DNA from: Viridilinea sp964592425
GTDB lineage: Bacteria > Chloroflexota > Chloroflexia > Chloroflexales > Chloroflexaceae
Assembly: GCA_964592425.1 (NCBI GenBank)
Contig: CAZQCG010000019.1
Span: forward strand, 1 to 64,000
Length of the DNA stretch: 64,000 nucleotides
Reading direction: 5' to 3'
The notes under the pieces are model-generated. The model saw only the letters and a program-made list of their open reading frames with translations. It was not told the DNA's origin and did no database searches. Shown in pieces: positions 38,094 to 47,296 of the stretch (its first letter is position 1; every line of letters begins with the position of its first letter). The position numbers and the translations under genes were made by a program.

Positions 38094-39535
38094 TCAAGCT
38101 TGATGCGCTGCAGTTGCGCCGCGCCGACCGGCTCGCCCTGATCTGGGCAGTCGTCGCGGCCAGCCTGGTCAGCTTCTTCGGGGCCTACCATGCCTTTGAC
38201 GACCCCTTCATTACCTATCGCTATGCGGCCAACCTGGCTGCCGGCGAAGGGCTGGTCTACAACCCCGGCGAGCGGGTGCTCAGCACAACGGCCCCACTCT
38301 ACGCGATCATCCTCGCCCCCGCCGCCCTGCTTGGGCTGCCGTTACCACTCTTCAGCAACCTCCTGGGCGCACTCAGTCTGGGAGCCGGGGCCGTGGCCCT
38401 CTGGCAATTGGGGCGCGCGGCGGCGCAGCCAGTCGCCGGGGCCGTAGCCGCGCTGCTCTTCCCCTTTACACCACTCCTGCTGACAACCCTTGGTGGCGAG
38501 ACGGTGATCTGGATTGTGCTGGTACTCTGGGCCTTCCGTGCGGCGCAGGCCGAGCAGGTTGTTGCGGCAGGCATCCTGCTGGGGCTGGCAAGCCTGGTAC
38601 GGGCCGATGCCGCCCTGGCGGCCGCCATGCTCGGGCCGCTGATCCTGATGCGGCGCGGCCTGCTGCCAGCCCTGCGTTTTGCGATCGCCTTTGGTTTGAG
38701 CCTGGCCCCCTTTGTGCTGGCTGGCTGGATCTACTATGGCTCACCCCTACCGGCGACGCTGGGGGCCAAGCGTAGCCAGGCCCATATTCCCGGTAGCCGA
38801 AGCTATTTCAACGGGCTGCGCGCCTATCTTGGCGGGTTGCTAGCGCAGCCATGGGCCTGGCCAGTCGGCATGCTGGCCCCGCTTGGCCTGTTGCAAGCGC
38901 TGCGGCAGCGTGATTATCTGGCCCTGATCGTACTCTGGGGCAGCGCCCATATGCTAGCCTACAGCCTGCTCGGCGTAACGGCCTACTTCTGGTACTTCGG
39001 ACCGGCGCTCACCGGGCTGAGTGTGGCAACTGCGCTAGGGGCGCAACTGCTGGCCGATGGGTTGGGCCAGCGACCCGGGCGTAGCCTCAGGTTGGGTATC
39101 GTTGCAGCCCTGGTGCTGATGATCATGGTCGGCCAACTGAGCTTTCTTGGCACCCTGCGCCAGGGGATCGACCGGCGCGAGCCGGTCTACCGGGCGGCTG
39201 GCCTATGGCTGCGGGAGCATACACCGCCCGAGGCCCGTGTGGGCGCACTTGAGGTCGGCATCATCGGCTATTACGCCGAACGCCCGATGGTTGACTTTGC
39301 TGGCTTGATCCAGCCTGAGCTGGCGGCGGTCTTTAATGCGGGCGGCGATTACCGCGAGGCAGCTCGTCAGGCCATCGCGCACTACCGCCCCGCCTACCTG
39401 GTCAACCAGGAACAGATCTTCCCCCTGGTCAGCAGCGACCCGGCCCTGGCGGCTGTCTGTAGCGAAGTTGTCGGCCTGCCCGATGTGCGCTTTGCGCAGC
39501 CGCTCCAGATCTTCCACTGTATATGGGAACCGTAG
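38090..39535 (+). CDS. Multi-pass membrane glycosyltransferase, GT-C type
   Basis: 481 residues with about ten membrane helices. The first loop has FDDPFITYRYAANLAAGEGLVYNPGERVL, the DD-containing loop typical of GT-C enzymes that use polyprenyl-phosphate sugars, similar to arabinosyl/mannosyltransferase-like proteins. The soluble C-terminal domain (WLREHTPPEARVGALEVGIIGYYAERP) is also typical. It glycosylates something on the outer face. Start 38090 gives an ATGA overlap with the GT2 gene. Confidence 0.82.
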   Translation: MIKLDALQLRRADRLALIWAVVAASLVSFFGAYHAFDDPFITYRYAANLAAGEGLVYNPGERVLSTTAPLYAIILAPAALLGLPLPLFSNLLGALSLGAGAVALWQLGRAAAQPVAGAVAALLFPFTPLLLTTLGGETVIWIVLVLWAFRAAQAEQVVAAGILLGLASLVRADAALAAAMLGPLILMRRGLLPALRFAIAFGLSLAPFVLAGWIYYGSPLPATLGAKRSQAHIPGSRSYFNGLRAYLGGLLAQPWAWPVGMLAPLGLLQALRQRDYLALIVLWGSAHMLAYSLLGVTAYFWYFGPALTGLSVATALGAQLLADGLGQRPGRSLRLGIVAALVLMIMVGQLSFLGTLRQGIDRREPVYRAAGLWLREHTPPEARVGALEVGIIGYYAERPMVDFAGLIQPELAAVFNAGGDYREAARQAIAHYRPAYLVNQEQIFPLVSSDPALAAVCSEVVGLPDVRFAQPLQIFHCIWEP

Positions 39536-39586
39536 GAGCTTCTTTTGTGCGGGGCATGCGCGGGTCGGGCGAGCTGCGAAGGCCTC

Positions 39587-41995
39587 CTACCTGCCTGCCA
39601 GCACCTCGTTGCCGAGCAGGCCAAGCAGCACATCATAGGGCGGCTGATTCTCCGGGTGCAGCTCAAAGCGTGCGCGCTCGAACCACTGCACCTGCAACTG
39701 GCGTCCCTCGATCGTCTCCACCTGCAGGTCGCTGAGGGGCAGACCAAAGAGGGCGAGATTTTCGCGCTCACTCTTGCCGCTCTGCCCATCAAGCTCGAGC
39801 CCGCTAGCACGCCAGGCGTTCAGGATGGCCCCACACACATTATGGCCCGTCTCGGGGAAGTAGCGACAGTCGGGCTGGGGCTGACTCTGGGGGAAGCTCT
39901 GCCATGCCCGCCCCTGCTGCTGCAGCCGGTCGGCCCCAAGCCGTCCGAGCAGTACATCGTAGGGCGGCTGGTTTTCGGGATGTAGCTCGAGCCGGTTGCG
40001 CTCGAACCACTGCACCTGCAACGAGCGCCCTTCGGTGGTCTCATTACGCAGGGGCGTTACCGGAAAACCAAAGACGGCCAGCCCGCCATACTGCTCCCAA
40101 AATGCACGGATGCGCCCTGCGATGCACTGGCCTGTTTCTGGAAAGCAACGCTGCGGGTCTGGGGCAGGAGGCGGGATTGGCGGCGAGCCAGGGCCTTGCA
40201 CAATGGGGGCTGGCAGATGCTGGATATAAACCGGCTCAGGCCCGATGGCGACGGTATAGGCCCCACCGTTCGTCGGCTCGTTGCTAGTCTCGCCCCAGGC
40301 ACGGACTTTGCGCACCTGCGCCGAACGGGTAGGCAGGGTAATCTGGGTCACTGTGGGCGCCCAGAGCACATCAACCACCTCTGCGCCCTTACTAAAGCGC
40401 ACGCCATAACTCTCAGGGCCAGTCACTGCGGTCAGATCATCAAAATAGATCGTCCCTGTGCCGGTGGCGGCGTCGGGATCATCATCAACCACCAGGGCCG
40501 TCATGCTGATGGGAAAGTCGAGTTGACGGTTCTGCCGATTGCTGATCACATTGCCCGGCTCGACCTGACCGCTGAGCGGGGTGGCAACAAAGTGCCAGCC
40601 CGGGCTGCCGAGCGGGCCAAGGCGGAATTGCAGCACCTCGTTCTGGCTGTCGCGCAGCCAGACATTCACGGCATGGGCACTCCCATCGCCGTAGATCCAG
40701 AGGCCAAGTTTGCTGGTGCCAGCGGGAACGCTGATCGGCCCCGGTGTCAGAAAGACCACATAGTCGTTGCCGCCAGTAGCAAAGTTGTAGCTCAACTTCG
40801 CTGCCGCCGCGCCACGATGCACCTGCTCAGTACTCTGGGTGAGCGTACCGTTGGCCTGGTCACCACGCCGCCAGGCACCAAACTGCTCAAAGTCAATCAG
40901 CGTGGTCTCGGAACCCAGATCAAGCAGGCTGGCCGGGCCGGTATCGGCCAACTCACGGGCCAGCACCTCAAAGAAGGTAAAGGCTGGCTTGCGCAGGGCC
41001 GGGTCGAAGTTTGCCATGCTCGCATCGAAATTCACCAGACCGTAGAGATTGTTATTTGGCAGCGTATCTTTAAGGTTATACCAGAAGATACGATCAACAC
41101 CAGCCGCACGAAGTAAGACTGAGGCACGCACAAGGTAGTTAGCCTGCTCGGCGGGCTGGGCCGGTGCGCCCTGGCCGGCAATCCGGTCGGCAGGGCCAGT
41201 TGACCAGCCGAACTCGGTGGCCCAGATCGGCTTGGCACCCAGGGTATCGGCCAACCCGCGTACCGTCCCGATTCCCGCAACACCAATCTGCCCCTCTTCA
41301 GGGCTGCGTGGGTCGGTGTAGGGGTGTAGGCCGATAATGTCGAAGGCCCCCCAGGCTCCATTATTGGCCAACTCGCGCAGGAAATTGGCGGCCGGTTGGG
41401 GTGAGACCAGGCTGCCGGAGATGACCTGGGCATTGGGGTCAGCACGCTTGATCGCCGTGGAAGCCGCCCGCAAAAGGGCGGCATAGGCCGCCGGATCAGG
41501 CCCCGGATGCCAGTAGATAGCATTATCCGGCTCACTCCAGACCTCCCAATACTGGATCCGGCCGCGGTAACGCTCCACGACAGCAGCGGCAAAACGTGCA
41601 AAGGTCTGCGGGTCAGGCGGAATAAAACGAGCACCGCCTGCTTGCCCATGCATCCATGCGGGAGTTGGCCCGTTGAGCAGACCGATGATCTGGATACCGC
41701 GTGCCTGAAAGAGATCGACCATGCGGTCGTGCCAGCCCCAATCAAAACGATCCGGCGCAGGCATGATCCGGCTGATCTGGAAATCCTCACGCACCCAGCC
41801 AGCACCGAGCTGGCGCACCGTGTCGGCGGGAACATCAAGTGTCTCGTAGATCGGGTAGCGACTGGCGATATGACTGTTGACGCCAAAGGCATCGTTCAGG
41901 CTAGCCTGGGGCGGCGCTGAATGCACCGGGACGGCAGTGGCCGCAAGCAGAATGATGAGCAGGGTGCTGAGCAACACAAACTGACGCTGGTGCAT
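39587..41995 (-). CDS. Secreted clan GH-A glycoside hydrolase (GH39/GH5-like) with two C-terminal FPETG repeats
   Basis: 802 residues. A signal peptide ends near VHS-A (26-27). A (beta/alpha)8 barrel occupies about 35-345, with the acid/base E155 in YWEVWSEPDNA and the nucleophile E261 in IWATEFGWST. Clan members normally have NEP; here it is SEP. A beta-sandwich, probably carbohydrate-binding, covers about 360-570. Two repeats near 625-710 and 715-800 carry FPETGQ/HxVxG, then LQVQWFER and ELHPENQPPYDVLLG; this repeat is frequent in Chloroflexota secreted proteins. It should cleave an external polysaccharide. Confidence 0.85.
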   Translation of the reverse strand: MHQRQFVLLSTLLIILLAATAVPVHSAPPQASLNDAFGVNSHIASRYPIYETLDVPADTVRQLGAGWVREDFQISRIMPAPDRFDWGWHDRMVDLFQARGIQIIGLLNGPTPAWMHGQAGGARFIPPDPQTFARFAAAVVERYRGRIQYWEVWSEPDNAIYWHPGPDPAAYAALLRAASTAIKRADPNAQVISGSLVSPQPAANFLRELANNGAWGAFDIIGLHPYTDPRSPEEGQIGVAGIGTVRGLADTLGAKPIWATEFGWSTGPADRIAGQGAPAQPAEQANYLVRASVLLRAAGVDRIFWYNLKDTLPNNNLYGLVNFDASMANFDPALRKPAFTFFEVLARELADTGPASLLDLGSETTLIDFEQFGAWRRGDQANGTLTQSTEQVHRGAAAAKLSYNFATGGNDYVVFLTPGPISVPAGTSKLGLWIYGDGSAHAVNVWLRDSQNEVLQFRLGPLGSPGWHFVATPLSGQVEPGNVISNRQNRQLDFPISMTALVVDDDPDAATGTGTIYFDDLTAVTGPESYGVRFSKGAEVVDVLWAPTVTQITLPTRSAQVRKVRAWGETSNEPTNGGAYTVAIGPEPVYIQHLPAPIVQGPGSPPIPPPAPDPQRCFPETGQCIAGRIRAFWEQYGGLAVFGFPVTPLRNETTEGRSLQVQWFERNRLELHPENQPPYDVLLGRLGADRLQQQGRAWQSFPQSQPQPDCRYFPETGHNVCGAILNAWRASGLELDGQSGKSERENLALFGLPLSDLQVETIEGRQLQVQWFERARFELHPENQPPYDVLLGLLGNEVLAGR

Positions 41996-42074
41996 GAGTG
42001 GCTCCCTTCGCTCTGTGCCGTCACCTCCACAGCGCGAGCGTGTGGAGGTGTGGAGGCAGCGCCTACCGACTTAT

Positions 42075-43151
42075 CTAACGAGTGAATTCGCAGATTGTCG
42101 CTGGCTGGCCCAGGACGATCACGCGGTGGCGCGGCCCGGGGCGCAGGCTGCGAGCGGCGGCACCACGGGCTGTTTCGAGGGTGTGTACATCGCCACTCAG
42201 CACGACCAGGCGGCCACCTGGGCGCAGGACGCGCACCAACTCAGCCAGGGTCTCGCGGTAGAGGGCGGGCAACTGGGCGGCGTCGCTCACCTGCTTGCCG
42301 AAGGGCAGGTTGACGGCCGCCTTATCGACTGCTGCGTCGTCGAGCGGCAAACGCCGGGCGTCCCAACGGCTCAGGTGAACCTGCCCACGTACGCTGCGCA
42401 GGTTGGCCTGCATCGCGCTGAGGGCCGCGCCGCTGATGTCACCGCCGTGGATTTCGGCGAAGGGCCCGGCGGCGGCGCGCTCCAGCAGCAGTGTCCCGGC
42501 CCCGGCCATCGGATCGAGAAAGACATCCGTAGGGGCCGGGGTGGTCAGGCTGACCATCGCCGCAGCCAGGGCAGGGCGCAGGCTGGCTGGCAGGTGCTCG
42601 ATCTTACCGCCCTGGCGCATCCTGACATCCGAGAGGCGCAGGGTGCAGATCAACTCGTTCTCGATCAGGGTTGCCCAGATCTCCAGGTCGGCATCATCTT
42701 CGACCGGGTACCAGCGTCCGGGCCAGCCATCTTTGACCGCATCGGCGACAGCTCGTCCGACGTCGCGGCGCAGGAATTTCTGCTGCCCGACACTGCGGGC
42801 GATCACGCGAAAGCTGCCCCCCTGGCGGCGGGTAGCAACGACGCGCCGCCAGAGATCGAGGGCTGGCCCGATGGCCTCACCGTTGCGTACGGCAGCGTAG
42901 ATCTGGCGCAGGCCACGCTCGTCGGGGGCCACACGAAAGGCGCGGGCGGCGACAACAAAGACATCTTCACTGGTGCGCAGAGCAAGCAGGCCGCGGGTAC
43001 TCCCGCGATGCTCAAGCAACACCAGGTCGTTCCGCCCCGGCACCATTCGCACGCCAACCAGGCGCGGGCTGGCATTTGCCGACAGGCGGTGTTCGGCCTC
43101 GTTCCAGGCGAGCTGGCCAAGGCCGGGGATGGTCTGAAGGACGTATAGCAT
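42075..43151 (-). CDS. THUMP-type class I RNA methyltransferase (TrmN/Trm14-like)
   Basis: 358 residues. The N-terminal half (1-165) is the THUMP-like RNA-binding region. The C-terminal methyltransferase has FLDPMAGAGTLLLERA (motif I), GGDISGAALSAMQANL and VNLPFGKQVSD as catalytic motif IV. Relatives make N2-methylguanosine in tRNA or 23S rRNA; the target here is not fixed by sequence. Probably cotranscribed with its neighbours on the minus strand. Confidence 0.82.
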   Translation of the reverse strand: MLYVLQTIPGLGQLAWNEAEHRLSANASPRLVGVRMVPGRNDLVLLEHRGSTRGLLALRTSEDVFVVAARAFRVAPDERGLRQIYAAVRNGEAIGPALDLWRRVVATRRQGGSFRVIARSVGQQKFLRRDVGRAVADAVKDGWPGRWYPVEDDADLEIWATLIENELICTLRLSDVRMRQGGKIEHLPASLRPALAAAMVSLTTPAPTDVFLDPMAGAGTLLLERAAAGPFAEIHGGDISGAALSAMQANLRSVRGQVHLSRWDARRLPLDDAAVDKAAVNLPFGKQVSDAAQLPALYRETLAELVRVLRPGGRLVVLSGDVHTLETARGAAARSLRPGPRHRVIVLGQPATICEFTR

Positions 43152-43208
43152 AGGTTACGGTTCGTAGGCGATCCACCGTCTGGGCTTCAGCTCTCCAACT
43201 CCAGGCGA

Positions 43209-44303
43209 TCAGATAGTGGAGCTGTGGATGTAGTCACTGAGCACGGTGTAGAGATCGACCAGACTGTCGATGCTGACCCATTCCTCATCGGAGTGCAGGC
43301 CAGCCCCGACCGGGCCGACACAGACAGCGGGGATGCCAGCATTGGTGTAGTAGCGGGCATCGGTAGAGTAGTGCTCACGAAAGAAGGTTGGGGCGCGCCC
43401 GATGCGGCGTTCGATCAGGCTGGCTGTGCGAGCAACAGCAGGCGTAGCCGGGTCAGTGTAGAGCGGCGCACCAGAAGAGAGCAGCGTCAATTCGGCGTCA
43501 GGGAAGAGAGCTTCGAGCAACGCATAGATCTGTGCAGGCGTCTCCTCAGCGGTGTGACGAATATCGAGGGTGAGGCTCACGCTGGCTGGCACCTGGTTGC
43601 GCGAGCCAGCCCCGACATGGATCTGGGTCGGCGTAATCGTCGTGCGCCAGGCACCGGGGGCGGGCAGCGGGTAGCGCGCCTCAAGCTCGGCCAGGCCGCG
43701 TACCAATGTACTGATCGGGTTGTGCCCTTCCCATGGGCGCGAGCCGTGAGCCGGACGGCCATGCAGGCGCACCTCGATCCACAGAGCACCCTTGTGGGCA
43801 AAGAGCACATTCATATCAGTCGGCTCGAGGCAGAGCATAAAATCACAGCGCCAGCCCGCTTCGAGCAGCCGCCCGGTACCAAGGGCCCCACCGATCTCCT
43901 CATCGCTAACCAGCTGAAAGCCCACGTCGGGGCGCACCGGCAGGGCGGCCAGATCGCGGATCAGGCGCAGCATCACCGCACAACTGCCCTTCATATCCTG
44001 GCTGCCACGCCCGTAGATACGCCCGTCGCGAATCACCGGCACGAACTGCTCTGGACGGGCCAGCACCACATCAAGGTGGCCATTGAGCATCAGGGCTGGC
44101 TTGCGCGTCTCGCGCAGGGTCACCACCAGGGCAGGCTTGGCCCCGGCCTGGCTGCGTTCGATGAAGAGGCCGGGGATATCGGCCAGGTAGGCTGCCGCAT
44201 AGTCAACCACCGCAGCCAGTTGATCAGGTCGCTCAGCGGTTGATTCGAAGCGCATAAGAGCACAGGTCAGATCAGCCAGATCGTCATGAAGGGCAGCAGA
44301 CAT
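43209..44303 (-). CDS. M20-family metallopeptidase (ArgE/DapE/CPG2-like)
   Basis: 364 residues. Metal and catalytic motifs: LNGHLDVVLA, YGRGSQDMKGS with bridging Asp, SDEEIGGALG with the general base Glu, the dimerisation segment GRPAHGSRPWEGHNP, and a final GLHSDEEWVSID His. It hydrolyses an N-acyl amino acid or small peptide; DapE- and ArgE-type functions are possible. Start 44303 has AAGGA upstream; the longer frame to 44501 runs through a promoter region and is rejected. Confidence 0.9.
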   Translation of the reverse strand: MSAALHDDLADLTCALMRFESTAERPDQLAAVVDYAAAYLADIPGLFIERSQAGAKPALVVTLRETRKPALMLNGHLDVVLARPEQFVPVIRDGRIYGRGSQDMKGSCAVMLRLIRDLAALPVRPDVGFQLVSDEEIGGALGTGRLLEAGWRCDFMLCLEPTDMNVLFAHKGALWIEVRLHGRPAHGSRPWEGHNPISTLVRGLAELEARYPLPAPGAWRTTITPTQIHVGAGSRNQVPASVSLTLDIRHTAEETPAQIYALLEALFPDAELTLLSSGAPLYTDPATPAVARTASLIERRIGRAPTFFREHYSTDARYYTNAGIPAVCVGPVGAGLHSDEEWVSIDSLVDLYTVLSDYIHSSTI

Positions 44304-44439
44304 AGAGACATCCTTGGCACGCGTAGGTTGCTTGTTATGCCAGAGGGCTGATGTACACCAGGCACAGCATAGGGCAGGAAACGTAGCGTAGTATACCATT
44401 GATACGTGGGGCTGACGGATTTTCAGAATTAAATGAGGG

Positions 44440-44445
44440 TATACT
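44440..44445 (+). promoter_or_regulatory. -10 box giving a leaderless beta-glucosidase message
   Basis: TATACT ends six bases before the ATG at 44452, so initiation at +7 would fall on that A. No ribosome binding site precedes it. A -35 is not obvious. Confidence 0.5.
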
Positions 44446-44451
44446 ATGCTT

Positions 44452-45825
44452 ATGCCAAACAGACTAACCTTTCCAGCGGGCTTTCTCTGGGGGGCGGCCA
44501 CAGCGGCCTACCAGATCGAGGGAGCCTGGGAGACTGACGGTAAGGGCGAGAGTATCTGGGATCGTTTCAGCCATACGCCGGGCACGATTGTCGGCGGCGA
44601 TACGGGCGACCATGCTGCCGATCACTATCGCCGTTGGGAAGAGGATGTCGGTCATATGGCCGCGCTTGGCCTGCGCAGCTACCGCTTCAGCGTCGCATGG
44701 CCACGGATCTTCCCCGAAGGCGGCGGAAGCCCGAACCAGCGCGGCATCGACTTCTACCGCCGCCTGGTTGAGGCCCTGAACCAGCGTGGCATCCTGCCCT
44801 CGCTAACCCTCTACCACTGGGATCTCCCCCAGGCACTCCAGGAGCGGGGCGGCTGGCGCAACCGCGATACGGCCCTACGCTTCGCCGAGTATGCCTACTA
44901 CCTCTTCCGCCAACTCGGCAACGAGGTGCCCTTCTGGGTAACACACAACGAGCCCTTCATCCAGGCTTTTTATGGCCATGGCACCGGCGAGAATGCGCCC
45001 GGCCATCGCAACCCCTGGGAGATCTTGCCTGTCGCCCATCACCTGCTGCTTGCCCACGGGCTGGCCGTCGAGGCCTTTCGGGCGGCGGCGCTGCATGCGC
45101 CTGCGCCCGGTGCCCCGGTGCCACAGATCGGCATCGTGCTCTTTATCTGGCCGCACCATCCCGCCTCGTCACGCCACGCCGATCAGCAGGCCAATCGCAT
45201 CGCTGACGGCGGCATGAACCGCTGGTTCCTTGAACCACTCTTTCGCGGCCACTACCCCGAGGATATGCTGCGCCACTTTGCGCTGCGGGGCATGCGCCCT
45301 ACGGTGCGGCCCGGTGACATGGCCCTGATCAGCCACCCGATCGACTTCCTTGGCCTCAATACCTACACCCGTCTGATCAACCAGGCCAACCCCTTCGACC
45401 TGATCAGCGGGGTGCGCCAGGTGCCGCCAGATGGCCCAACGACAGCGATGGGCTGGGAGATCTATCCCGACTGCATTCTCGAGGCCCTGCGCAAGGCCCA
45501 TACCTACACCAGTCTGCCGCTCTACATCACCGAAAACGGGGTGGCCCTCGACGACGCCCTCGGCCCTGATGGGCTGGTGCATGATCGGGGCCGGATCGCC
45601 TACCTGCATGCCCACATCGCCGCTGCCCAGCGCGCACTGGCCGAAGGCATCGACCTGCGTGGCTACTATGTCTGGACGCTGATGGACAATTTCGAATGGT
45701 CAAAAGGCTTCAGCAAACGCTTCGGCCTGATCCACATCGATTTTGCGACCCAGCGTCGTAGCTGGAAAAGCTCGGCCTACTGGTACCGCGACCTGATCGC
45801 CCGTAACGGTCTGCTGACGGATTAG
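44452..45825 (+). CDS. GH1 beta-glucosidase
   Basis: 457 residues, usual length. Barrel N-terminus FPAGFLWGAATAAYQIEGAW (7-26), acid/base E167 in THNEP, nucleophile E361 in YITENG, and sugar-binding Trp in NFEWSKGFSKRFGL. No signal peptide, so it acts on imported disaccharides. ATG 44452 is favoured over ATG 44446 because of the leaderless promoter geometry. It is followed by glnA after 72 bp and diverges from the M20 peptidase. Confidence 0.94.
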   Translation: MPNRLTFPAGFLWGAATAAYQIEGAWETDGKGESIWDRFSHTPGTIVGGDTGDHAADHYRRWEEDVGHMAALGLRSYRFSVAWPRIFPEGGGSPNQRGIDFYRRLVEALNQRGILPSLTLYHWDLPQALQERGGWRNRDTALRFAEYAYYLFRQLGNEVPFWVTHNEPFIQAFYGHGTGENAPGHRNPWEILPVAHHLLLAHGLAVEAFRAAALHAPAPGAPVPQIGIVLFIWPHHPASSRHADQQANRIADGGMNRWFLEPLFRGHYPEDMLRHFALRGMRPTVRPGDMALISHPIDFLGLNTYTRLINQANPFDLISGVRQVPPDGPTTAMGWEIYPDCILEALRKAHTYTSLPLYITENGVALDDALGPDGLVHDRGRIAYLHAHIAAAQRALAEGIDLRGYYVWTLMDNFEWSKGFSKRFGLIHIDFATQRRSWKSSAYWYRDLIARNGLLTD

Positions 45826-45897
45826 GTGCTTATCCGCAAGCCCGGCTGGCGGTGGTACAATGCAGCCACTTCCTCACTGCGACAGGAGCTTGCCCTT

Positions 45898-47235
45898 ATG
45901 AGCGACGATCCCCGCCAGGCGCTGCTTGCACGCGCCGAAGAGCAACGCGTCGCCTTTGTCAATCTGCAGTTCACCGATGTGCTTGGGATGGTCAAGACGG
46001 TGACCATCCCCTTTGGTGAGCTTGAGGATGCGCTTGGCCACGGCGTCTGGTTCGACGGCTCCTCAATTGAAGGCTTTGCGCGTATCGTCGAGAGCGATAT
46101 GTACCTGGTGCCCGACCCGGCTACCTATGCGCTCATCCCCTGGGATCAGCACGAGGGCCTGTCAACGGCCCGGCTGATCTGCAATATCCACACCCCCGAC
46201 GGCAAGCCCTTCGCCGGTGATCCGCGCTATGTGCTGGCTCGCGCCGCTGCTCAGGCTGCCGAGCTCGGCTTTGCCTTTCACGTCGCCCCTGAGCTGGAGT
46301 TTTTCCTCTTCCGGCTTGACCCCGACCACCCGACGATGCCGCTGCCCCACGATAACGCTGGCTACTTCGATGTCTCCACCGACCAGGCGACGCTCATTCG
46401 CCGCCAGATGGTGCGGGCGCTGCAAGGGCTCGGCATCGGGGTGGAAGCGGCCCATCATGAGGTTGCCGCCGGTCAGCACGAGATCGACCTGCGTTACGCC
46501 GAGGCCATTCGCGCCGCCGATCATACCGTCACGGCCCGGGTTGCACTCAAGGCGATTGCCCAGATCAACGGGCTCTATGCCACCTTTATGCCCAAACCGA
46601 TCGCCGGGGTCAACGGAAGCGGGATGCATGTCCACCAGAGCCTCTCCGACCTGGTGACCGGCCAGAATGCCTTTGCCGACCCCGCCGATCCCTACGGCCT
46701 CTCGGCGACGGCCCGCCACTTTCTGGCCGGGCTCCTGGCCCACGCCCGCGGTATGTGTGTCATCCTTGCGCCCCTGGTCAACTCCTACAAGCGCCTGGTG
46801 CCCGGCTTCGAGGCCCCAGTCTATATCTCGTGGGGACGTACCAACCGCTCGGCCCTGGTGCGCGTGCCACGCATCACTTCCGGGCGCTACCAGAGTACCC
46901 GGCTCGAACTGCGCTGCCCCGATCCCTCCTGCAATCCCTACCTGGCCTACGCCGTGATGCTCGCCGCCGGCCTTGACGGCATTCGCCGCAAGCTGTCCCT
47001 GCGTGAGGCGACGGAAGAGGATCTCTTCCAGATTGACCCGCGTGCGCAAGGCATGGCCACCCTGCCGCTCTCGCTCGGCACCGCCCTTGAGGCCCTGCGT
47101 GAAGATGAACTGCTCCAGCAAGCTCTCGGCCCCAACATCTTTGAGCGCTTCGTCGATGCCAAACAGCAGGAGTGGGAGAGCTATCGCGCCTATGTCTCCC
47201 AGTGGGAGGTTGAGCGCTACCTGCCGATCTTTTGA
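45898..47235 (+). CDS. glnA: Glutamine synthetase, type I
   Basis: 445 residues, the length of GSI enzymes. The beta-grasp part has FDGSSIEGFARI with the N-terminal latch. Catalytic part: PELEFFLF, metal-binding EVAAGQHEIDLRY, NGSGMHVHQS, and RVPRITSGRYQSTRLELRCPDPSCNPYLAYA. It makes glutamine from glutamate, ammonia and ATP. I do not find the adenylylation Tyr loop of the GSI-beta type, so feedback control is more likely. ATG 45898 has AGGAG 9 bases upstream; the longer frame to 45826 is not coding. Confidence 0.95.
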   Translation: MSDDPRQALLARAEEQRVAFVNLQFTDVLGMVKTVTIPFGELEDALGHGVWFDGSSIEGFARIVESDMYLVPDPATYALIPWDQHEGLSTARLICNIHTPDGKPFAGDPRYVLARAAAQAAELGFAFHVAPELEFFLFRLDPDHPTMPLPHDNAGYFDVSTDQATLIRRQMVRALQGLGIGVEAAHHEVAAGQHEIDLRYAEAIRAADHTVTARVALKAIAQINGLYATFMPKPIAGVNGSGMHVHQSLSDLVTGQNAFADPADPYGLSATARHFLAGLLAHARGMCVILAPLVNSYKRLVPGFEAPVYISWGRTNRSALVRVPRITSGRYQSTRLELRCPDPSCNPYLAYAVMLAAGLDGIRRKLSLREATEEDLFQIDPRAQGMATLPLSLGTALEALREDELLQQALGPNIFERFVDAKQQEWESYRAYVSQWEVERYLPIF

Positions 47236-47296
47236 GCAACATGTTGCGTGATGCCCATCAAGAGGGTTCGGGAAGGCCAGGCCCTCCCGAAAAAGT

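Noticed and set aside
44304..44501. 66-codon N-terminal extension of the M20 peptidase
   Set aside because: It crosses the divergent promoter region and the start of the beta-glucosidase gene; ATG 44303 has a ribosome site and the family N-terminus.
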